A stretch of 64,000 nt of DNA, from positions 62,001-126,000 of the forward strand of contig NZ_JAOCQD020000004.1 in the NCBI RefSeq assembly GCF_025290835.2, given 5' to 3'. The notes beneath the pieces were generated by a model. That model was not told the DNA's origin, searched no databases, and saw only the letters and a program-made list of their open reading frames with translations. Shown in pieces: positions 34,887 to 45,243 of the stretch; the stretch's first letter is position 1; each line of letters begins with the position of its first letter. Both the position numbers and the translations under genes were made by a program. The DNA is from Aquabacterium sp. OR-4. Lineage in GTDB: Bacteria > Pseudomonadota > Gammaproteobacteria > Burkholderiales > Burkholderiaceae_C.

Positions 34887-35288
34887 ATGACCACAGCGCA
34901 CCGCGCACACGACACCCCTCCGCCGGCCGCGCTGCTGCGCTGGTGGGACCGCATCGGCATCGGCGTGCGCTGCGCCTACAACCCCCGCTGCGCCTGTGCC
35001 GTGCGCCTGTACCTGGAAGCCGGCCGGCGGGTGGCGGCCGAAGGGGCCTGGCCCGAACTGCCGACGCAGCGGCGCTGCCTGGAGCTGCTGCTGCAGACCG
35101 CCCGTGACCCGGCCCTGCCCTGGACCTGGCGCAACCTCTGCGTCGAACACGCTGTGTACCCGCAGGCCCGCCTGCAATCGCTGCTGGGTTGCCACGATCC
35201 GGTGGCCATGCAGGCCATCGATTGCGCGGTGCAATCGGTGCGCGACTTGCTCGCTGGCCTCGCCCGGTCGCCCGGATCGGCGGCCTGA
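34887..35288 (+). CDS. FagA-like iron-regulated protein
   Basis: 133 residues, soluble, helical. An N-terminal IGVRCAYNPRCACAVRLYLE and a central PALPWTWRNLCVEHAVYPQARL match, as I recall, the Pseudomonas FagA pattern RCA...PWHWRC...HA..P.A.L. In Pseudomonas, fagA is Fur-controlled and shares an operon with fumC, sodA and a ZIP transporter, and here it follows a ZIP gene by 40 bp. Its biochemical function is unknown. Extra cysteines (C33, C38, C40 region) could bind a metal. Confidence 0.6.
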   Translation: MTTAHRAHDTPPPAALLRWWDRIGIGVRCAYNPRCACAVRLYLEAGRRVAAEGAWPELPTQRRCLELLLQTARDPALPWTWRNLCVEHAVYPQARLQSLLGCHDPVAMQAIDCAVQSVRDLLAGLARSPGSAA

Positions 35289-35356
35289 GTCCGGGCACGG
35301 CCCGGCAAGACGGGCCCACCAGCCCGGTGCGGCGGGCGGCGCCCGGGCTCAGCCGC

Positions 35357-35839
35357 TCAACCGCGGCGTGCCGCGTCGATCGCCGCGATGTCGATCTTGC
35401 CCATCTGCATCATGGCCTCGAAGGCGCGCCGGGCGGCGGCGCGGTCGGGGTCGGCCAGGGCCTCGGTCAGCGCCCTCGGCGTGATCTGCCACGACACGCC
35501 CCAACGGTCCTTGCACCAGCCGCAGGCGCTGGCCTGGCCACCGTTGTCGACGATGGCCTGCCACAGCCGGTCGGTCTCGGCCTGGTCGTCGGTGGCCACC
35601 TGGAACGAGAAGGCCTCGGTCTGCGGAAAAACCGGCCCGCCGTTCAAACCCAGGCAGGCCATGCCCAGCACGGTGAAACACACGGTCAGCACATCCCCTT
35701 GCCGCCCCGACGGATAGTCGGCCGGCGCCAGCTGCACCGCGCCCACCGCGCTGTCGGCAAAGGTGGCGGCATAGAACTGCGCCGCCTCCAGGGCCGTGCC
35801 GTCGAACCAGAGGCACACGGTGTTCTTGGGGATGGTCAT
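35357..35839 (-). CDS. VOC-family (PhnB-like) protein
   Basis: 160 residues with the glyoxalase/PhnB layout: TVCLWFDGTALEAAQFYAAT, the FTVLGMACLGLNGGPVF strand pair, SFQVATDDQAETDRLWQAI and CGWCKDRWGVSWQITPR. These small proteins are annotated as demethylubiquinone methyltransferase-like but have no methyltransferase fold; their role is unclear. ATG 35839 was chosen because it starts at the first conserved strand (MTIPKNTVCLWF). Confidence 0.85.
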   Translation of the reverse strand: MTIPKNTVCLWFDGTALEAAQFYAATFADSAVGAVQLAPADYPSGRQGDVLTVCFTVLGMACLGLNGGPVFPQTEAFSFQVATDDQAETDRLWQAIVDNGGQASACGWCKDRWGVSWQITPRALTEALADPDRAAARRAFEAMMQMGKIDIAAIDAARRG

Positions 35840-35920
35840 GCGGTGGTTCCTGATGTGGCCATGGCGCCCGTGCACGGTGGGCGCTGGCGCATCATCGCGC
35901 CAAGCGCCAGCGCCGCCCCG

Positions 35921-36238
35921 TCAGACCTGCGGCTTCTTCGGCCGGATGATGGTGCGCTGGCACCAGGCCTCGTTCATGTCGCGCAGAAACTCCAGTTCGA
36001 TGGCGAAGCCCGACCGGTCGCCGATCACGGTCTCGCCGCCGCAGCGCGGGCACAGCGCGGTGGCGTCCTGCGCGGCGGCATCGGGGTCGTCGAAGCTGCT
36101 GGCATCGAGCCCGCCCCAGGCGATGATCTCGTCGGGCGGGAAGATCTGCGTGCAGTTGAAGCAGCCGCACACCGTGCTGGCTTCGATCTCGGCCTGGTTG
36201 CGGGCACTGTGGCGGTAGGCGGCGAGGAGGTCGGTCAT
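35921..36238 (-). CDS. Small zinc-ribbon cytoplasmic protein
   Basis: 105 residues. Two Cys pairs, CGCFNC (residues ~24-29) and LCPRCG (~62-67), should bind zinc; the C-terminus ends FLRDMNEAWCQRTIIRPKKP. Widespread small proteins of this pattern are annotated only as cytoplasmic protein. It is a single gene between the VOC protein and the divergent methyltransferase. Confidence 0.75.
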   Translation of the reverse strand: MTDLLAAYRHSARNQAEIEASTVCGCFNCTQIFPPDEIIAWGGLDASSFDDPDAAAQDATALCPRCGGETVIGDRSGFAIELEFLRDMNEAWCQRTIIRPKKPQV

Positions 36239-36382
36239 GGGGTGCTGCGGGCTGTCCTGGAGGGCCGGGCGCGGCCGAGGCCCCGGTTTTTGTATCCCGA
36301 TGTTGCCAGAGCGCCGGTGCCGGCCGCCATCCTCGGCCATCATTCAAGGGGAACCCCCAGTCACCCTTGCCGAGAACCCGCC

Positions 36383-37267
36383 ATGCCAGCGCTGCCGATC
36401 CGCCGTCGCACCCATCTTGCCCAGCTGGGCGCCAGCCTCGGCACTGCCTGGGGCGCCGGCCTGGCCGCGCTGGCCGGCAGCCCCGCCCGCGCCCAGCCCG
36501 AGGCCGGCGCCGATGCGGCGCTGGCCGCCGCGCTGGCCGGCCCGCAGCGCAGCGCCAACAACCGCGCCCGCGACGCGGCACGCCACCCGGCCGAGACGCT
36601 GCAGTTCTTCGGCGTGCGCCCGGCGCACAGCGTGCTCGAGCTGTCGCCCGGCGGCGGCTGGTACACCGAGATCCTGGCCCCCTGGCTGCGCGAGCGTGGC
36701 CGCCTGGCGGTGGCGCATTTCGCGCGTGACGATGCCCAGGACTACCGCCGCCGCGGCCGCGCCAACTTCGAGGCCAAGCTCGCCAAGCACCCCGAGCTGT
36801 ACGACCGCGTGCTGGTCGGCACGCTGCCGGGCGGGCCGCTGGGCCCGCGCTTTGGCGAGCTGCCGCTGGCGCCGGGCAGCGTGGACTGCGTGCTCACCTT
36901 CCGCAACGTGCACAACTGGCTCGAGGACAGCCAGCTCGACGACATCCTGCGCGCCAGCTTCGCGCTGCTGCGCCCCGGCGGTGTGCTGGGCGTGGTGGAT
37001 CACCGCGCGGCGCCCGACACGCCGCTGGCCCAGCAGATCAAGACCGGCTACCTCACCGAGGCGCTGGTGGCCGAGCGCCTGCGCGCGGCCGGTTTTGTGG
37101 CCGAGGCGCGCAGCGAGGTCAATGCCAACCCGCGCGACACGCGCGACCATCCGCACGGCGTGTGGTCGCTGCCGCCCACGCTGCGCGGTGGCGAGGCCAC
37201 GCGCGAGCGCTTCCTGGCCATTGGCGAATCCGACCGCTTCACGCACCGCTACCGCAAGCCGGGCTGA
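36383..37267 (+). CDS. Exported SAM-methyltransferase-like protein
   Basis: 294 residues. An Arg-rich signal (PIRRRTHLAQLGASLGTAWG, possibly Tat) is cut near SPARAQ at ~residue 37. The Rossmann fold follows: VLELSPGGGWYTEILAPWLR (motif I), DCVLTFRNVHNW (motif post-II) and LLRPGGVLGVVDHRA. Periplasmic methyltransferase-like proteins of this type are common in proteobacteria, with unknown substrate; SAM availability there is doubtful, so another activity is possible. Confidence 0.82.
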   Translation: MPALPIRRRTHLAQLGASLGTAWGAGLAALAGSPARAQPEAGADAALAAALAGPQRSANNRARDAARHPAETLQFFGVRPAHSVLELSPGGGWYTEILAPWLRERGRLAVAHFARDDAQDYRRRGRANFEAKLAKHPELYDRVLVGTLPGGPLGPRFGELPLAPGSVDCVLTFRNVHNWLEDSQLDDILRASFALLRPGGVLGVVDHRAAPDTPLAQQIKTGYLTEALVAERLRAAGFVAEARSEVNANPRDTRDHPHGVWSLPPTLRGGEATRERFLAIGESDRFTHRYRKPG

Positions 37268-37404
37268 GCCGGGCCGGCGCGGCCCGGGCAAACCCTGGAT
37301 GAGCCCTGCGCGACACCGGTGCGCCCGCCGCCGCGCCTAGAGTGGCGCGGCCCGGCCGGCTGCCCTGGCCTGGGCGCCCCCTGCCCCCGCCCGGAGCCCG
37401 CCCC

Positions 37405-39258
<1,854 letters not shown>

Positions 39259-39320
39259 TCGGCGCCCGGTGCGCATGGCCCCAGGCGGGTCTCGCGGGGC
39301 CTGCGGGGCCGCCCGGCCCC

Positions 39321-39403
39321 GTCGCAAGTCGCACGCAAGTCGCACCCCCGCCCGGCCCGGCCGCCTGGCCGCTTGAGACGGCCGTCGCAGCCGGGCTGCG
39401 ACG
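39321..39403. promoter_or_regulatory. Putative activator sites of the alcohol-oxidation operon
   Basis: A perfect 21-bp palindrome, CGTCGCAGCC-G-GGCTGCGACG (39383-39403), and three direct GTCGCA half-sites at 39321, 39328 and 39339. They lie 61-143 bp upstream of the -24 element at 39464, the normal range for enhancer sites. The core GTCGCA/TGCGAC is shared with the 9.8 and 12.0 kb sites but the spacing differs. Confidence 0.6.
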
Positions 39404-39463
39404 AACAGGCCTGCGGCGCCCGTCGCGGCCGTCCGACCACCGGGCTATCCCTGAGGCAGCGCC

Positions 39464-39479
39464 TGGCACGCATCCTGCG
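39464..39479 (+). promoter_or_regulatory. Sigma-54 promoter of the PQQ alcohol dehydrogenase operon
   Basis: TGGCACG-CATC-CTGCG: perfect -24, and a -12 GC at the right spacing with one change in the TT. The start would be near 39490, ~50 bp before the small ORF. The AcoR-like activator gene at the end of the cluster (45293) is the natural partner. Confidence 0.8.
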
Positions 39480-39542
39480 CGTACAGCGGCAGGAACCGGC
39501 GGCGCCATGCATGCGCCGCGGTCGTCTGAGGAGACACCCAGC

Positions 39543-39665
39543 ATGCCAGTCCATCGCGCCCTGCCCACGCCGAGCACCACCCAGGCCTTGCCACCGCCCG
39601 CAGGCCACCAGCCCCGGCCGTGGCCCCGGCCCAACCCCCACGCAGCGCGCACGCCCAGCGGCTGA
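39543..39665 (+). CDS. Possible 40-residue Pro-rich leader peptide
   Basis: ATG 39543 has AGGAG 9 bp upstream and is the first start codon after the sigma-54 promoter. The peptide is rich in Pro, His, Arg and Ala with no membrane helix. It is not PqqA: the conserved Glu and Tyr are absent. It may be translated only as a leader, or not at all. Confidence 0.35.
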   Translation: MPVHRALPTPSTTQALPPPAGHQPRPWPRPNPHAARTPSG

Positions 39666-39757
39666 TCGCCCGGGGCGGCCCGCACCGCCCAGCCCCCTGC
39701 CCTCACCCGTTCACCTGCCGGGCCGCCCGGCCGCAGCGTGAGCGCCAGCCTGCCCGA

Positions 39758-40501
39758 TTGCGGCGCCTGGCCACAGCCCGCTTGCGGCGCCCGACCACAG
39801 CCAGGCCACCGCATCCATCCACCGCTTCCATCCACCCGCCCCTGGTTCGCCATGTCCTTCCCCCCTCTCCAGCCATCCTCACCCACCTGCAGCCTGCCGG
39901 CCCCAACGGCCTGTCCACGGCATCCCCGGCATCCCCGCCCTGCCCCGGCTGCGACACCGGCCGCCGCGCCGCACTGCAGCGCCTGGCCTGCGGCGCCGCC
40001 GCCGCCGGCGGCCTGTCCACCGCCGAGGCCTGGTCGGCCGCCGAGGGCCCGCAGCCCGGCGACTGGCTGGTGTCGGTGGACGCCGACACCCCGGTGCCGC
40101 TGACCGTGGCCGATCTCAAGCCCAACGCCAAGCAGCAGCTGGCCTGGCCCTTCGACCCCAAGGCCCGCGCGCTGCGCGACAGCTCGCGCCTGAACCGCGT
40201 GCTGCTGGTGCGGCTGGAGGCCAGTGCGCTGGACGCCCCGTCGGCCCAGCGCGCCGCCGAGGGCGTGATGGCCTACTCGTCGGTATGCACCCACCAGGGC
40301 TGCGATGTGAGCGCCTGGCGCGAGCAGGAGAAGACCCTGCTGTGCTTCTGCCACTTCTCGCAGTTCCAGCCGGCCCAGGGCGGCGCGGTGGTGGCCGGCC
40401 CGGCGCCGCGCCCGCTGCCCGCGCTGCCGCTGCGGGTGGAAGCCGGCCGCCTGGTGGTGGCCGGCGGCTTCAGCCAGCCCCCCGGCGGCCACAAGGCCTG
40501 A
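39758..40501 (+). CDS. Rieske [2Fe-2S] protein, probable electron acceptor subunit
   Basis: The Rieske motif is clear near the C-terminus: CTHQGC (with the Cys-x-His) and LCFCHFSQF (Cys-x2-His), with CFCHFS replacing the usual CPCHGS. Before it comes an Arg-Arg signal (GRRAALQRLACGAAAAGG), implying export. The start is unresolved: the only in-frame candidate is TTG 39758, while a good ATG (39852, MSFPP) is one base out of frame across a run of six C; one more C would join them. It precedes the PQQ dehydrogenase by 72 bp and probably receives or relays its electrons. Confidence 0.72.
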   Translation: MRRLATARLRRPTTARPPHPSTASIHPPLVRHVLPPSPAILTHLQPAGPNGLSTASPASPPCPGCDTGRRAALQRLACGAAAAGGLSTAEAWSAAEGPQPGDWLVSVDADTPVPLTVADLKPNAKQQLAWPFDPKARALRDSSRLNRVLLVRLEASALDAPSAQRAAEGVMAYSSVCTHQGCDVSAWREQEKTLLCFCHFSQFQPAQGGAVVAGPAPRPLPALPLRVEAGRLVVAGGFSQPPGGHKA

Positions 40502-40572
40502 ACCCGTTTCCCTCAGCGTGGCCAACGTGCCGCGCGCCGTTCCCCAAGACCCACAAGCCCAGGAGACCGACC

Positions 40573-42324
40573 ATGCCCCGTTCCCGCACCCTCCGTCCCC
40601 GCCTGCACTGGCTGGCCCTTGCCGCGGCCAGCGCCACCCTCGCCGCCGGCCCCGCGCTGGCGCAGAGCGCGCGGCCCTACCCCACGGTGACCGATGCGCG
40701 CCTGGCCAACCCCGAGCCGGCCAACTGGCTGCAGTACCGCGGCAACTACGGCGGCTGGGGCTACAGCCCGCTCAAGCAGATCAACAACGCCAACGTGGCC
40801 AAACTGCAGCTGGCCTGGGCCTTCAGCACCGGACAGGTCGAAGGCCACCAGAGCCCGCCGATGGTCAACGGCGGCTACATGTACATCACCACGCCGGGCA
40901 GCCAGATCGTGGCCCTCGACGCCAAGACCGGCACCGAGCTGTGGCGTTACAAGAAACAGCTGCCGGCCGAGCTGACCCAGCTGCACCCCACCAACCGCGG
41001 CGTGGCGCTGTACGGCGACAAGCTGTACTTCGCCACGCTCGACTGCATGCTGGTGGCGCTGGATGCCAAGACCGGCAAGGTGCTGTGGGAGAAGCCGGTC
41101 GAGAACTGGAAGACCGGCTACTACATGACCCTGGCGCCACTGGCCGCCAAGGGCAAGATCATGGTCGGCAGCTCGGGTGGCGAGTTCGGCGTGCGCGGCT
41201 TCGTGGCCGCCTATGACGCCGAGACCGGCGCCCAGGCCTGGCGCACCTACACCGTGCCGGCCCCCGGTGAGCCCGGCGGCGACACCTGGCCCGACAACGG
41301 CAGCTACAAGACCGGCGGCGGCAGCATCTGGATCACCGGCACCTACGATCCGGCGCGCAACGTGGCCTACTGGGGCACCGGCAACCCGGCCCCCTGGACA
41401 CCCGATACGCGCCAGGGCGACAACCTCTACACCTCGTCCAGCGTGGCACTCGATGTGGACACCGGCAAGATCACCGGCCACCACCAGTACACCTGGAACG
41501 ACAGCTGGGACTGGGACGAGGTCTCGCCGCCGATCCTGTTCGACACCGAGTTCAAGGGCCGCAAGATCCAGGCGGCCGTGCGTGCCGGGCGCAACGGCTA
41601 CATGTGGGTGCTCGAGCGCGACGGCGGCAAGCTCAAGTTTGTCGATGCCTGGCCCTATGTGAACAACAACGTGTTCACCGGCCTCGACAAGACCAGCGGC
41701 CGCCCCAGCTACGACATGAGCCGCAAGCCGGCCCTCGGCAAGGGCGCCGACTACTGCCCCAGCCTGTGGGGCGGCAAGGACTGGACACCCGAGGCCTACA
41801 ACCCCGGCACCGGCCTGTTCTACGTGCCGGCCAACAACAACCTGTGCAGCTACCTGCCCGGCGGCATTGCCGAGAAGTACAAGCCCGGCGAGCTGTGGAT
41901 CGGCTTTCCGCTCGAAGGCATCCTGAGCAATGTGCGCGTGCCCAAGCCCGACCAGAGCATCGGCGAGATCCAGGCCTGGGACATGAAGACCGGCAAGCTG
42001 GCCTGGAGCACCAAGTTCAACACCTTCCTGTGGGCGCCGCTGATGACCACCGGCGGCAACCTGGTGTTTGCCGGCGGCACCAACGACCGCATGTTCCGCG
42101 CCTTTGACGCCCGCAACGGCAAGACGCTGTGGGAAACCGCCACGCCCTCGGGCGTGACCGGCGTGCCCAGCACCTACGAGGTGGACGGCGAGCAGTACGT
42201 GGCCGTGCTCTCGGGCTGGGGCGTGGATGCCGAGCGCATGCAGGGCGCCTTCAACAGCCTGTTCAAGACCACCACCACGGTGCCGCAGGGCGGCAACCTG
42301 ATGGTCTACAAGCTGCCGAAATAA
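40573..42324 (+). CDS. Periplasmic PQQ-dependent alcohol dehydrogenase, lanthanide-type site
   Basis: 583 residues with a Sec signal (cut near PALAQ, residue 31) and an eight-bladed propeller. Metal/PQQ residues: E204 (GSSGGEFGVRG), N271 (WGTGNPAPW) and the catalytic Asp D313 in SWDWDE. D315, two positions on, is the extra Asp that distinguishes lanthanide-dependent XoxF/ExaF types from calcium enzymes. The vicinal Cys pair expected before NRG is missing (QLHPTNRG). No cytochrome c domain is present, so an external acceptor is needed. AGGAG precedes the ATG. Probable product aldehydes go to the IorAB-like enzyme downstream. Confidence 0.9.
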   Translation: MPRSRTLRPRLHWLALAAASATLAAGPALAQSARPYPTVTDARLANPEPANWLQYRGNYGGWGYSPLKQINNANVAKLQLAWAFSTGQVEGHQSPPMVNGGYMYITTPGSQIVALDAKTGTELWRYKKQLPAELTQLHPTNRGVALYGDKLYFATLDCMLVALDAKTGKVLWEKPVENWKTGYYMTLAPLAAKGKIMVGSSGGEFGVRGFVAAYDAETGAQAWRTYTVPAPGEPGGDTWPDNGSYKTGGGSIWITGTYDPARNVAYWGTGNPAPWTPDTRQGDNLYTSSSVALDVDTGKITGHHQYTWNDSWDWDEVSPPILFDTEFKGRKIQAAVRAGRNGYMWVLERDGGKLKFVDAWPYVNNNVFTGLDKTSGRPSYDMSRKPALGKGADYCPSLWGGKDWTPEAYNPGTGLFYVPANNNLCSYLPGGIAEKYKPGELWIGFPLEGILSNVRVPKPDQSIGEIQAWDMKTGKLAWSTKFNTFLWAPLMTTGGNLVFAGGTNDRMFRAFDARNGKTLWETATPSGVTGVPSTYEVDGEQYVAVLSGWGVDAERMQGAFNSLFKTTTTVPQGGNLMVYKLPK

Positions 42325-42446
42325 GTCCCCCCCGAGGCGCCTTCGGCGCTTCCCCCCAGGGGGCACCGCCAGCGGCCCGGCAAAGCCGGTTCCGCGGCGG
42401 TCGCTGGGTTCGACCTGAGACCTGCTTCGATAGGAGCAACATTGCA
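42325..42446. other. Intergenic hairpin region between PQQ dehydrogenase and iorA
   Basis: C- and G-runs flank a small GCGCC-TTC-GGCGC stem near 42338-42350. There is no T run, so read-through into iorA is likely. AGGAG lies 11 bp before the iorA ATG. Confidence 0.45.
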
Positions 42447-42917
42447 ATGACCAGTTTTCAATTGAACGGCAAGCCGGTGCAGCTGGATGCCGCGCCCGAG
42501 ATGCCGCTGCTGTGGGCACTGCGCGACCGCCTGGGCGCCACCGGCACCAAATACGCCTGCGGCGTGGGCGTGTGCGGGGCCTGCACCGTGCACCTCAACG
42601 GCACGGCGGTGCGGGCCTGCACCACGCCGCTGTCGGCGGTGGCGGGCAAGCAGGTCACCACGGTGGAAGGCCTCGCGGCCCTGCCCGTGGGCCGCCAGCT
42701 GCAGCAAGCCTGGCAGGCCCATGGCGTGGCCCAGTGCGGCTTTTGCCAGAGCGGCCAGCTGATGAGCGCCGCGGCGCTGCTGAAAAGCCGCAGCAAGCCC
42801 ACCGACGCCGAGATCGACCAGGCCATGAGCGGCAACCTGTGCCGTTGCGGCACCTACACCCGGATACGGGCGGCCATCCACCAGGCTGCCGGCCAACCCG
42901 CAGGAGGCAAGGCATGA
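42447..42917 (+). CDS. iorA: [2Fe-2S] small subunit of molybdenum aldehyde dehydrogenase
   Basis: 156 residues with two [2Fe-2S] domains: YACGVGVCGACTVHLNG plus a fourth Cys (plant type), and the helical domain QCGFCQSGQL and GNLCRCGTYTRIR. It belongs to the isoquinoline 1-oxidoreductase alpha / IorA group, passing electrons from the Mo-cofactor subunit. Its TGA overlaps the next ATG as ATGA, so the two subunits are co-translated. Confidence 0.92.
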   Translation: MTSFQLNGKPVQLDAAPEMPLLWALRDRLGATGTKYACGVGVCGACTVHLNGTAVRACTTPLSAVAGKQVTTVEGLAALPVGRQLQQAWQAHGVAQCGFCQSGQLMSAAALLKSRSKPTDAEIDQAMSGNLCRCGTYTRIRAAIHQAAGQPAGGKA

Positions 42918-45235
42918 CCACGCGCACACCGCACACCGCCCCCCGCGAGCACAGTGGCAACGGACTCAGCCGCCGCCGCTGGCTGCAGCTGCTGCCCGGC
43001 GCAGGCGGCCTGCTGCTGGCCGTGGGCCTGGACGGCCTGCCGCGCATCGCCCAGGCGCAGGAAGCCCCCAAGTACGGCGCCGACGGCATGCCCAATGGCT
43101 GGCGCGACAGCCCGGCCACCTTCATCGCCATCGGCCGCGACGGCCGGGTGACGATCGTGGTGCACCGCAGCGAGATGGGCCAGGGCATCCGCACCAGCCT
43201 GCCGCGCGTGGTGGCCGACGAGCTGGAGGCCGACTGGGCCCGCGTGAGGGTGCAGCAGGCACCGGGCGACGAAGGCAAGTTCGGCAACCAGGACACCGAC
43301 GGCTCGCGCAGCATGCGCCACTGGTTCGAGCCGATGCGCCGCTGCGGCGCCGCGGCGCGCCAGATGCTGGAGGCCGCGGCCGCCGCCCGGTGGGGCGTGC
43401 CGGTGGCCGAGGTGGCCGCAAAGAACCACCAGGTGGTGCATGCCGCCAGTAAGCGCAGCCTGGGTTTCGGCGCGCTGGCCGAAGCCGCCGGCGCCCTGCC
43501 GGTGCCCGAGCGCAGCGCGCTCACGCTGAAGACGCCCGAGCACTGGCGCTACATCGGCAAGGACAGCATGCTGTCGGTGGACGGGGCCGACATGGTCAGC
43601 GGCCGCGCGCAGTACGGCCAGGACGTGATGCTGCCCGGCATGCTGTTTGCCGTGGTGGCGCGTCCGCCGGTGCTGGGCAGCGCGGTCAAGCGCTTCGACG
43701 CCGCCGCGGCGCTGAAGGTGCCGGGCGTGCTCAAGGTCATCGAGCTGCCGGGCACGCCGCCGCCGTCGGAATTTCAACCGCTGGGCGGCGTGGCCGTGGT
43801 GGCACGCGACACCTGGTCGGCCATCGAGGGCCGCAAGGCCCTGGTGATCGAGTGGACCGACAGCCCGCACGCCAGCTACGACACCAGCACCTACCGCGCC
43901 ACGCTGCAGGCCGCCGCCAACAGCGAAGACGGCAAGCTGCTGCGCAACGAGGGCGACGCCCGCGCGGCGCTGGCCGTGGCGACACGCCGCGTCGAGGCCG
44001 ACTACCACGTGCCGCACCTGGCCCATGTGTCGATGGAGACCCCGGTGGCAGTGGCGCGCATCGTCGGCGGGCGCTGCGAGTGCTGGGCACCGGTGCAGTC
44101 GCCGCAGGCCGCGCGCGACCGCATCGCCAAGCGCCTGAAGCTCGACTTCGGCGCGGTCACGGTCAACGTCACGCTGCTGGGCGGCGGCTTCGGCCGCAAG
44201 AGCAAGCCCGATTTCGCGGTGGAGGCGGCGCTGCTGAGCCAGGCACTCGACGGCGCGGCGGTGAAAGTGACCTGGACCCGCGAGGACGACCTGGCCCACG
44301 ACTACCTGCACACCATCTCGGCGCAGCGCCTGGAGGCCGGCATCAACGCCGACGGCAAGCTCATCGCCTGGCGGCACCGCGCCGCCGAGCAGACCTTCAT
44401 GTCGCTGTTCATGCCCGACCCCAAGCACCTGCACGGCATCGAGATCGGGCTGGGCCTGATCGGCCTGCCCTTCGACATCCCCAACATCCGCATCGAGAAC
44501 CCGGCCGCCGAGGCCCATGCCCGCATCGGCTGGCTGCGCTCGGTTAACAACATCCAGCATGCCTTTGCCACGCAGAGCTTCGTGGCCGAGCTGGCGGCCG
44601 CCGCCGGCCGCGACCACCGCGACTACCTGCTGGCCCTGCTGGGGGCCGACCGCAAGATCGATCCGGCGGCCATCGCCGATGGCTGGAACCACGGCGAATC
44701 GCCCGAGCGCTACCCCATCGACACCGGCCGCCTGCGCCGGGTGATCGAGCGCGTCACCCAGGAGGCCGGCTGGGGCAAGGGCCAGCAGCCGCGCAGCGGC
44801 CGGGGCCTGGCCGCGCACTACAGCTTCGTCAGCTACGTGGCCGCGGTGGTGCAGGTGGCGGTGGACGCGCAGGGCCAGCTGCGCATCCCGCGGGTGGACG
44901 TGGCGGTGGACTGCGGCGCGGTGGTCAACCCCGACCGCGTGCGCTCGCAGATCGAGGGCGCGGTGATCAACGGCCTGTCGCAGGCGATGTTCGGTGAGGT
45001 GACGTTCCAGAACGGCCGCGTACAGCAGCGCAACTTCCAGGATTACGAACTGTTGCGCATGGCCCAGGCCCCGCGCGAAATCCGCGTGCACCTGATGCCC
45101 TCCAACCCCGCGCTGCCACTCGGCGGCGTGGGCGAGCCGGGGGTGCCGCCGATCGCCCCGGCGCTGTGCAATGCCTTGTTCGCCGCCACAGGCAAGCGCA
45201 TACGCCAATTGCCGATCGGCCGCCAGCTTGCCTAG
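42914..45235 (+). CDS. iorB: Molybdopterin large subunit, isoquinoline oxidoreductase/aldehyde dehydrogenase type
   Basis: 773 residues with a twin-arginine signal (LSRRRWLQLLPGAGGLLLAV), so the complex is periplasmic. Mo-pterin-binding signatures: HRSEMGQGIRTSLPRVVADE, LLGGGFGRKSKPDFAVEA, and the C-terminal LPLGGVGEPGVPPIAPAL with the catalytic Glu (GVGEPG). No FAD subunit is present, as is normal for the IorAB group. With a PQQ alcohol dehydrogenase upstream, its likely job is aldehyde to acid oxidation. Confidence 0.91.
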   Translation: MTTRTPHTAPREHSGNGLSRRRWLQLLPGAGGLLLAVGLDGLPRIAQAQEAPKYGADGMPNGWRDSPATFIAIGRDGRVTIVVHRSEMGQGIRTSLPRVVADELEADWARVRVQQAPGDEGKFGNQDTDGSRSMRHWFEPMRRCGAAARQMLEAAAAARWGVPVAEVAAKNHQVVHAASKRSLGFGALAEAAGALPVPERSALTLKTPEHWRYIGKDSMLSVDGADMVSGRAQYGQDVMLPGMLFAVVARPPVLGSAVKRFDAAAALKVPGVLKVIELPGTPPPSEFQPLGGVAVVARDTWSAIEGRKALVIEWTDSPHASYDTSTYRATLQAAANSEDGKLLRNEGDARAALAVATRRVEADYHVPHLAHVSMETPVAVARIVGGRCECWAPVQSPQAARDRIAKRLKLDFGAVTVNVTLLGGGFGRKSKPDFAVEAALLSQALDGAAVKVTWTREDDLAHDYLHTISAQRLEAGINADGKLIAWRHRAAEQTFMSLFMPDPKHLHGIEIGLGLIGLPFDIPNIRIENPAAEAHARIGWLRSVNNIQHAFATQSFVAELAAAAGRDHRDYLLALLGADRKIDPAAIADGWNHGESPERYPIDTGRLRRVIERVTQEAGWGKGQQPRSGRGLAAHYSFVSYVAAVVQVAVDAQGQLRIPRVDVAVDCGAVVNPDRVRSQIEGAVINGLSQAMFGEVTFQNGRVQQRNFQDYELLRMAQAPREIRVHLMPSNPALPLGGVGEPGVPPIAPALCNALFAATGKRIRQLPIGRQLA

Positions 45236-45243
45236 CATGCAGC

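Noticed and set aside
39543..39665. The 40-residue frame as PqqA, the precursor of PQQ
   Set aside because: PqqA needs a conserved Glu and Tyr in an E-x3-Y motif; the peptide has neither.
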